From: Dromaius novaehollandiae | Lineage: Eukaryota; Chordata; Aves; Casuariiformes; Dromaiidae | Direction: 5' to 3' | DNA length: 64,000 bases | Assembly: GCF_036370855.1 (NCBI RefSeq) | Contig: NC_088106.1 | Span: forward strand, 30,394,501 to 30,458,500 | In this document: positions 57,705-64,000 of the stretch, piece by piece | Numbering within the stretch: position 1 is the stretch's first letter | How the letters are laid out: each line of letters begins with the position of its first letter | Notes under the pieces: model-generated | Seen by the model: only the letters and a program-made list of their open reading frames with translations | Databases searched by the model: none | Told to the model about the DNA's origin: nothing | Made by a program: the position numbers and the translations under genes

Positions 57705-58545
57705 AGTGCCCCAACTCCTCAATGCCGCACATGCGTTTTATGGCCCAGGCTTTGTGGGGGTGGGTGGAGGAAAGGCAGGGAAGGCGGTCCTGTTCTCCTG
57801 GGCAGAAAACATTGTGCGGTTCACCAACACAACTCTGGCTGAATTTGGTCACCCTGACGGTTGGCAGCATCCAGCTTGAACTCCACTGAAAGAGGAGAAG
57901 AGGAGAAATAACTCGGCAAGTCTGAGCTTTGCACTAACATCCAGCCTCCGACTGCCAGTGCAGCCAAGGCAAAGCCGGGCACAGCCCCAAGCAGCAACAG
58001 CCCCACGCGGAAAGAGCCCAAGCACACGCCGAGGGCTGAAGCCTGCTCTCCAAGGGACTGTGCAAGCCCAGGGCTGCTCCTGCAGCCTGGGCGTCTTTGG
58101 GGTGTGGCCCCGAGAGCCCTGTGACGTCACCAGAGAGTTCCTGTGACTCCCGTGACATCACTGCTTGGAGGCAGCCGCACAGTGGGGACCCCCGCACTTA
58201 GCCCCAAGCTCCGCGCTGGGTGGCACGCGAGGCGTCCAGGGCCCGGCAGGGTCACGGCTTTGCGTTTGGGGCTTTGCTCTGTGGCCAGCAGCAGCTCTGC
58301 CTGGCTGACTCGGGGGCTGTGGACCCCGCGCGGCTGCTGACCCGCAGGCGAGGGTGCCCAGAGGGTGCCAAGAGCGTTGGGGAGCCCTGAAGGCTCACGG
58401 GGTGTTCCCTGTTGTGCACGGACTGACGTCTGCAGGTGAGCGGTGCTGCTGCAAGGCAGGCAGGCAGCGTGGGCGGCAGTGGCGGGTGTGGGCACTGCTT
58501 GGGTCTGCCTTGATGCAGCGCTTCAGGGTGAGGCTGGGGGAGAAG
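57705..58545 (+). repeat. Promoter/first-exon block 2 (upstream of copy 3)
   Basis: Paralogue of block 1, sharing the minus-strand membrane-like segment (about 57931-58014), the GC-rich stretch from 58130 and the putative 5' non-coding exon ending CTGCAG/GTGAGC at 58435. The acceptor before copy 3 is TTTGTAG at 58853-58859, giving a 5' UTR intron of 424 bases. It retains about 120 bases absent from block 1. A third block begins at about 63943 and runs off the window. Confidence 0.6.
58122..58129 (+). promoter_or_regulatory. CRE palindrome TGACGTCA upstream of copy 3
   Basis: A perfect CREB/ATF consensus about 300 bases before the putative first-exon donor. CREM/CREB sites of this type are common in germ-cell and stress promoters. 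It is in the 120-base segment that block 1 lacks, so copy 2 has no equivalent. Confidence 0.5.
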
Positions 58546-58862
58546 AAGTCCCCCTCACCCCGTAGCCCGTAGCCCACCCGGTGCCTTTTCCCCAGCCTTC
58601 CTTGCCCTCGCTGGCTGGCAACGCCCTTCCCCCAGGACCTCCCCTGCTCCAGGGGAAGCATTGCTGGGCAAAGCCAGAGCCGGAGGGGAGTCTTTTAGGG
58701 GGGCCTTTACACTGCCTCGCAAATGGGGCTTCTGCTGCTTCCTTGCAGCCTTCAAGAAGCCTGGGCAGCTCTTTGGCTCTCCACCTCCACAGCTTTCCTG
58801 CTTTCTCCTCCCTTTGTCTCCAGGAAAGGTCCCGAGCTCCAGGTCTCTTTCCTTTGTAGAAC

Positions 58863-59987
58863 ATGACAGCAGAAGAAGACTTTCCAGGCGGCAGCGGCAG
58901 CGCCAGCTCTTCCTCTGGTGCCAGCACCAGCCGGCTGCCTCAGGCAACACCACCGGATGCCTCTGAAGACCTGCTGTGCACCATCTGCCTGGACACAGTG
59001 GACAACGCCGCCTACGTCGCCTTCTGCATGCACAGGTTCTGCTTTGGCTGTATCCGGCAGTGGTCAGCCACCAGAGCCCAGTGCCCGCTCTGCCAGCGGC
59101 CCTTCAGCTCCATCCTCCACACCGTGCGAGCTGACGACGACTTCCAGGAGTACCACGTGCAGCGCTCCGACAGCAGCTCGTCCCATGGCTGGCGAGGAGG
59201 GAGATCGGGTTCCCGCTCTGCGGCAAGGAGGCGGCACCGCTCGTCAGCGCCCCGGCACAGCAGCTCCTCCTCCAGCAGCTCCTCCTCCAGCAGCGATGGT
59301 GGCCACGCTGGGTCCCCCGAGAGGGCCCGAAGCAGGTCTCCAAGGCATGATCACCATGGCCACAACTGGCTTCAGCACGTAGCGAGGGGCTACGACTTCC
59401 CCAGGAGGAGCAGGCGGCGACGGAGCAGGGCTCAGGCCACTGCTCCTGCCAGCCCTTGGGAAAGATCCCGAGCCGGGGGCCGATTGCGGCGCAGGTCACG
59501 CAGCACTGGTGGCAGCAGGAGATGGGAAGCAGCTGCTGCAGGCTGGCACCAGCATGCCTCCCCGTCGTGGGGCCACCAGGTCCCCGGGCAGGAGGACGCT
59601 CCCGGGCCCTCCTACGCCAGCTCTGCTCAGGCTCCTGTGCCAACAGCTTCTCACAGGCAAACCTCCGAGAGCTCTGCCCAGGAGCCAGCCAGCTCTGCCC
59701 CCGCAGCGCACACCCTGCCCCCGGCGCAGGGCCAAGCACGGCAGGAGCAGCAAAGGGGCCGCAGCAGCAGAAGGCAGCGCAGAAGACGCGTGGAGCCTTC
59801 GCCTGCCCGGGAGAGCCACCGCAGCAGGTCCCCCAGGCGAGGCGATGAGCAGGTCCCCTCGGGGAGCACCGAGCGCCGTCAACGGGGACAAGTGCACGAG
59901 AGATGGGATTATTCCAGGGAAAGGCACGGAGCAAGGCGCTCATGCCGGCGGAGGTCCCGCAGCCGGCCCAGGCGCAGGGGCTGGTAG
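58863..59987 (+). CDS. TOPORS-like RING protein, copy 3, complete RING with Arg/Ser-rich tail
   Basis: 374 residues in a single open exon, start just after an inferred acceptor (TTTGTAG/AACATG). All eight C3HC4 zinc ligands are present (C39, C42, C55, H57, C60, C63, C74, C77), so E3 ubiquitin ligase activity is plausible. Directly after the RING, SSILHTVRADDDFQEY (residues 82-97) matches the TOPORS extension SIFHSVRAEDDFKEY, which is the basis for the family call. The rest is low complexity: a run of 12 Ser (133-144), many SRSPR repeats and a strongly basic end (RRRSRSRPRRRGW), recalling the RS-rich nuclear-speckle region of TOPORS but far shorter. No membrane segment. It lies between the two arms of an inverted repeat and has the best-preserved upstream block, so it is the likeliest functional member of the cluster. 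Confidence 0.78.
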   Translation: MTAEEDFPGGSGSASSSSGASTSRLPQATPPDASEDLLCTICLDTVDNAAYVAFCMHRFCFGCIRQWSATRAQCPLCQRPFSSILHTVRADDDFQEYHVQRSDSSSSHGWRGGRSGSRSAARRRHRSSAPRHSSSSSSSSSSSSDGGHAGSPERARSRSPRHDHHGHNWLQHVARGYDFPRRSRRRRSRAQATAPASPWERSRAGGRLRRRSRSTGGSRRWEAAAAGWHQHASPSWGHQVPGQEDAPGPSYASSAQAPVPTASHRQTSESSAQEPASSAPAAHTLPPAQGQARQEQQRGRSSRRQRRRRVEPSPARESHRSRSPRRGDEQVPSGSTERRQRGQVHERWDYSRERHGARRSCRRRSRSRPRRRGW

Positions 59988-60084
59988 CACACCGTGCAAA
60001 AGGAGCAACCCCAAAGCTTGTCCCTTGCCAGCGCACTTCAGGGCACTGCAGTGAGCCCTGGGAAAGAAAAGGATCCTTCATGCC

Positions 60085-60440
60085 CCTACCAGTAAACAGG
60101 GTTTTCCTTGAGCTTCAGAGGAATTGCTTGTGTTCCATCATGCGCCCCTTGCCTCTTGTGCTGTCCCTGGGCACCGCTGGGAAGAGTCTGGCCCCGTCTT
60201 CCTAACTCCCCAGCCCCCAGCAGGGATTTCTGCACCTGGAGAAGATCCCCCTGAGCCTCCTCTTCTCCAGCCTGGACTCTCCCAGCTCCCTCAGCCTCTT
60301 CTCGGGCAACCGAGGCTCCAGGCCCTTCATCAGCTGCGTGGCCCTTGGCTGGACTCGCTCCCGTTCGACCATGTCCCCCTTGTCCTGGGAGCCCAGAACT
60401 GCTCCTAGGACTCCTGTCATGGTCTCCCCAGTACTGTCGG
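60085..60440 (-). mobile_element. CR1 LINE 3' region fragment
   Basis: The minus strand carries CR1 phrases: the complement of CTCCTCTTCTCCAGCCTGGA, GAGGCTCCAGGCCCTTCATC and GTCCCTGGGCACCGCTG. It starts about 100 bases after the stop of copy 3 and is opposite in orientation to the CR1 at 57340. It differs clearly from that one, so the two are separate insertions. Confidence 0.88.
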
Positions 60441-60592
60441 GGCAGGTGCTGCCAGGGGGGCTCCAGCACATCAGCCCCCTCCCAAGCTGGCCCTGGGTGC
60501 CTCCCCCTACCCCGGGCCCCGGGGTTTCTTGAGCAGGGAGAGGGCAGTGGGGCCTGGTGCTGAGAGCGTGGGGGGACAACCGTGGGGAGCTG

Positions 60593-60903
60593 AGCTGCTG
60601 TGGGGTGGGGCGGGGAGGCCGTGGGGCCCGTGGCTGGAGCTGTTCCGGGGGCAGTGCGGCAGCTGGGTTGTCCAGCATGGCTGCGGGGGCTGGAGCCCCT
60701 CGGCCTGCCCGCAGCCAGCCGGGGCTGAGCGCGGGCAGGGCGGGAGCCGGAGGGCAGCAGGGCACCGAGGCAGAGCATGGGAAGGGCCAGAGGGTGAGCA
60801 GAGATGGCTTCTCACTGCTGGCCGTGCTCTGGCCCCAGGTGTGTCCCGGGGCTGCGTGCGTGGAGGGGAGGCTGAGGGAGACTCCTCCACAAAGCCTCTT
60901 ACA
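60593..60903 (-). repeat. Inverted repeat arm 2
   Basis: Reverse complement of 56727-57043, with slightly more diverged ends. Immediately beyond it (60904-61112) lies about 200 bases not repeated elsewhere in the window, then the start of duplication unit 2. Confidence 0.88.
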
Positions 60904-61651
60904 GCCTCTCCTGGGCAAAGAGCCACTGGCAGCGTTTGGGGAAAGCCCCCGGCCCTCTGCGGGCTCTGCACCCTCGCTGGGGCCACCCAGGCGGCCGCGC
61001 TGCCCCAAGGGTGCAGGGGCATTTGAGGCAGGAGCTCCCGTGTCCCTGCAGGGCACACTGGGGACGAAGCCTCGGGAAGGGTCGCTCCCCACCTCTTTCT
61101 TGTGCCCGTAGTGGGCACTGCTTGGGTCTGCCTTGATGCAACGCTTCAGGGTGAGGCTGGGGGAGAAGAAGAAGACGCGAGGGGGCCCCTTTCCCCATGC
61201 AGACCAGAGGACAGGCCTCAGCTGCCGTCCCTGCAGAGAGCCTGGTTCCTCGGCACGCCTTAGCCCACCCGCTCCCTCTGCCCTGGGCTTCCTTGGCCTC
61301 ACTGGGTGGGGAGCACCTTTCCCCTGGGACCGTCTCTGCTCAAGGGGAAGTGTTCTTGGGGGGAAACCCAGGCCTTGTTGTCTGCCTTGACTTCAGGAAG
61401 GCTGCGCTGTACCTCAGCGGTCAAGACGGGCCCCAGTCCTCTTCAACACAACCTCAGCCCTTCTGGGACTCTCTGATTGTCAGAGTCGGGGGGCCTCTCG
61501 CATGACTTGCTAATGGTGCTTGTGCTGCTTCCTCGCAGCCCTGAAGACTGGGCAGCTCCTTGGCTCTTGACTCCCACAGCTTTTCTGCTTTCTCCACCCT
61601 TCGTTGCCAGGACAGCTCACACAAGCTCTCTGTCTCTTTCCTTTCTAGCAC

Positions 61652-62413
61652 ATGATGTCTTCAGAAGAGGACACCAGCTTTTCCCCTGGTGCCAGCACCA
61701 GCCGGCTGCAGCAGGAAATGCCGCCAGATGCCTCCAAAGACCTGCGGTGCTCCATCTGCCTCAACACACTTGACGACACCGCCTACGTCACTGTCTACAC
61801 GCACCGGTTCTGCTACGGCTGCATCCGGCAGTGGTCAGCCACCAGAGCCCAGTGCCCGCTCTGCCAGCGGCCTTTCCGCTCCGTCCACACGGGGCCACCC
61901 GACAACAGCTCCCAGGCGGATGGCACCAGGCGCTCCTTGGCCGGCCAGCGACGAGGGAGAGTTCATTCCCGCTCTGCAGCGAGCACAGCCCGAAGCAGGT
62001 CCCCCAGGGGCAACCGCGATGGCCCTAGCAGGCTTCCGCGCCAGAGGGGCTGTGACTCCCCAGCGAGGAGCAGGCGGTGGCCGAGCAGGGCTCAGGCAAC
62101 CGCTCATGCTGACCGCTGGGCAAGACCCCCAGCCAGGGGCCGATTACGGCAGAGGTCCCGCAGCACCCGCGGCAGCAGACGGGAAGCACCTTCTCCAGGC
62201 TGCCACCGCAGCAGGTCCCCCAGGAGAGGCAACGACCTCCACGAGGGATTTATGCTCAGGGCGGTTCGCGAGACCCCAGCTTGCTGGGGGAGGCAGAGGA
62301 GCATGGCTCACAGTGACATGCTAGCTCCTAACGTCAAAATGGAAGTGGTGGCCTTATTTCTTATATTCTCATGCAACGTTCTGTTATTTTTCCATTTCCA
62401 CACATTCTTCTAG
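61652..62413 (+). CDS. TOPORS-like RING protein, copy 4, near-identical to copy 2
   Basis: 253 residues, differing from copy 2 only at residues 130 (Arg for His), 166 (Arg for Gln) and 174 (Gly for Ser). It shares the Tyr at the third zinc-ligand position, the SRSPRRG motifs and the hydrophobic C-terminal stretch. The splice acceptor before the start (61642-61648) is intact, but the duplication breakpoint removed the usual first exon. Transcription would need a new promoter or splicing from the first exon of copy 3, about 3.2 kb upstream. A collapsed or expanded assembly repeat cannot be excluded. Confidence 0.7.
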   Translation: MMSSEEDTSFSPGASTSRLQQEMPPDASKDLRCSICLNTLDDTAYVTVYTHRFCYGCIRQWSATRAQCPLCQRPFRSVHTGPPDNSSQADGTRRSLAGQRRGRVHSRSAASTARSRSPRGNRDGPSRLPRQRGCDSPARSRRWPSRAQATAHADRWARPPARGRLRQRSRSTRGSRREAPSPGCHRSRSPRRGNDLHEGFMLRAVRETPACWGRQRSMAHSDMLAPNVKMEVVALFLIFSCNVLLFFHFHTFF

Positions 62414-62592
62414 AACCCCCCACTTCCAGCAGCTGCCTGGGGCCTCGGGGCAGATCCGGACGAGGGCAGCGGGAGCTGCAGTGCCCATCGCTGGCAAACA
62501 CCAGGCTGAAACAACGCAGCAGACTCGAGCAGACAGCCTGGGTGCCTGTGAGCCTCCTGTGCCTCCTGCTGTGTTGGGCCAGGTGCTTAATT

Positions 62593-62598
62593 AATAAA
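62593..62598 (+). promoter_or_regulatory. Poly(A) signal AATAAA of copy 4
   Basis: Same position relative to the stop as in copy 2, within TTAATTAATAAAAGG. Confidence 0.6.
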
Positions 62599-63577
62599 AG
62601 GCAGGCAGCACCCGCTGCCTGCAACCAACACCCTTGCCTCTGTGCTGACTTTGTTCAGCCCTTGGCTCACAGACGAGAGCGATCAGCCTTGAAAAAGCCC
62701 CAAGGCGGTGCTGGCAGAAAGAGCTGCCCGGGCCTCCGCACCGGCCTCCAAACTCTGCAAGGGCTGCAAGCGCTGACGAGCCAGCTTTCCGGCAGGAGCT
62801 AACATCTGTCCCGATGGACTGGGGCCAGTCCAGATTTGGCTCTGTGCAAAACAGCCACGTGCCCCAGGGACCGGGGAAGTCGGGACACACCATCTCCATT
62901 CCTCCCTGGAAATACAGATTTTATTCCGCCAAGGGCAGCTGTGCCCTGCAAAGCCTCCGGCTCCTGCCAGGAAGGGCTTTGTGGAGGAGTCTCCCTCAGC
63001 CTCCCCTCCACGCACACAGCCCCAGGACACACCTGGGGCCAGAGCACGGCCAGCAGTGAGAAGCCATCTCTGCTCACCCTCTGGCCCTTCCCATGCTCTG
63101 CCTCGGTGCCCTGCTGCCCTCCAGCTCCCGCCCTGCCCGCGCTCAGCCCCGGCTGGCTGCGGGCAGGCCGAGGGGCTCCAGCCCCCGCAGCCATGCCGGG
63201 CAACCCAGCTGCCACACTGCCCCCGGAACAGCTCCAGCCACGGGCCCCACCGCTGGAAGGTCCCTCCCCACAGCAGCCTGACAGCAGGCTCCAGCCCTCG
63301 GCACTGGCTTCAGCCCTTTCTCCCTGGGGCTCTTGCTGCTTGGGACTGCGCCAGGCTTCACGCTGCCTTCACTGGCAGTCGGGGGCTGATGTCTGTGCAC
63401 ACCTCCGACTTGCTGGGTTAAATGTGCCCCCTGTCTTGAGGAAGGGAACAAAGAGGGTGCAGGCAAGGACATGCCTGCGCCTTGTCTGCACTCCTAGGCC
63501 TCCATGGCCTGCAGCAGCCTCACCTGGGGCCTCCCCCACACCCTGCCCACGGGCCCCGGAGCCCAGTTCAGCTTACC

Positions 63578-63937
63578 CCGGGAGCATCTCTCCTCTGAGG
63601 ACAGGCTGAGGGAGCTGCCACTGTTGAGGGAGAGGCTAAAGAGGACGGGGCCAGGCTCTTTGCAGTGGCCCAGGCACAGGACGAGAGGCAGCAGGCACCA
63701 ACACAAACATAGGCACTTCCGTCTGACCATGAGGAAAGCCTTTCTCACTGTGAGGGCAACTGAGCTCTGGTTGCCCACAGAGCTTGGGGAGTCTCCAGCC
63801 TTGGAGCTATTCAAATGCCACCTCGACAGCTTCCTGGGCAATGTGCTCTAGGTGACCCTGCTTGAGCACGGGGGTGGCACTCCATGACCTCCACAGGTGC
63901 CTTCCAACCTCAACCGTTCTCTGACCCCGTGACTGTG
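63578..63937 (+). mobile_element. CR1 LINE 3' end fragment, duplicated copy
   Basis: Counterpart of the CR1 at 57340-57699, carried by the tandem duplication; it differs by only a few bases, for example CTTCCTGGGCA against CTCCCGGGGCA. Confidence 0.9.
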
Positions 63938-64000
63938 AAAATAGTGCCCCAACTCCTCAATGCCGCACATGCGTTTTATGGCCCAGGCTTTGTGGGGGTG

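Larger units (their letters stand above)
54872..57762 (+). repeat. Tandem duplication, unit 1 (homologous part visible in window)
   Basis: Aligns with 61113-64000. The offset is 6,241 bases before, and 6,238 after, a 3-base gap near 55305. By eye I counted about a dozen substitutions over 2.9 kb, roughly 99.5% identity. The unit carries copy 2, its poly(A) signal, inverted-repeat arm 1 and a CR1 3' end. The left breakpoint falls inside the 5' UTR intron, so the first exon is not included. Confidence 0.92.
61113..64000 (+). repeat. Tandem duplication, unit 2 (continues past window)
   Basis: Second copy of 54872-57762, near-identical to the last base of the window. The left junction follows CTTGTGCCCGTA and begins at the GGGCACTGC stretch. 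Since identity is still full at the edge, the repeated unit may include a further copy of the 374-residue gene beyond the window. Confidence 0.92.

Noticed and set aside
60202-61302. 366-codon minus-strand frame
   Set aside because: Crosses a CR1 fragment, an inverted-repeat arm and the duplication junction, so it is a mosaic with no conserved domain.

Overview
The window is nuclear DNA from a bird, or possibly another reptile. It has spliced vertebrate genes with compact introns, CpG-island promoters, and interspersed repeats that, where recognisable, are fragments of CR1, the dominant avian LINE. Species cannot be told from the sequence alone.

Layout. (1) 1-11,220: the 3' four fifths of DNAJB11 (ER Hsp40 co-chaperone ERdj3), + strand, exons 3-10, ending in an AATAAA signal. 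(2) 11,220-21,225: about 10 kb with no gene I can support. (3) 21,225-24,704: a four-exon gene on the - strand for an MHC class I-like protein closely resembling the endothelial protein C receptor (PROCR/EPCR). (4) 24,705-25,229: a GC-box-rich CpG-island promoter shared head to head with (5) PFKL, liver-type 6-phosphofructokinase, + strand, 25,230-39,696, all 22 coding exons readable and 782 residues long. (6) 39,697-44,451: PFKL 3' flank with no further gene. (7) 44,452-50,601: CFAP410 (C21orf2), a ciliary leucine-rich-repeat protein, - strand, seven exons, 254 residues.

(8) 51,480 to the end: a tandem cluster of short RING-finger genes that look like truncated relatives of TOPORS. There are four copies. 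Copy 1 is cut inside the RING. Copies 2 and 4 (253 aa) differ at three residues, and both lack the third zinc ligand and end in a hydrophobic tail. Copy 3 (374 aa) has a complete C3HC4 RING and an Arg/Ser-rich C-terminus. Copies 2 and 4 lie in a near-identical tandem duplication with a period of about 6.24 kb that runs off the window end. CR1 fragments, an inverted repeat, a repeated promoter and first-exon block, and a recurrent membrane-segment-like sequence on alternating strands fill the spaces. This cluster is the most unusual part of the window.

Functionally the single-copy genes are unrelated housekeeping or surface genes (ER folding, protein C receptor-like, glycolysis, cilium). The RING cluster is a lineage-specific expansion whose role is unknown. 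All exon boundaries were assigned by eye from splice consensus, reading phase and remembered human protein sequences; no search was run.
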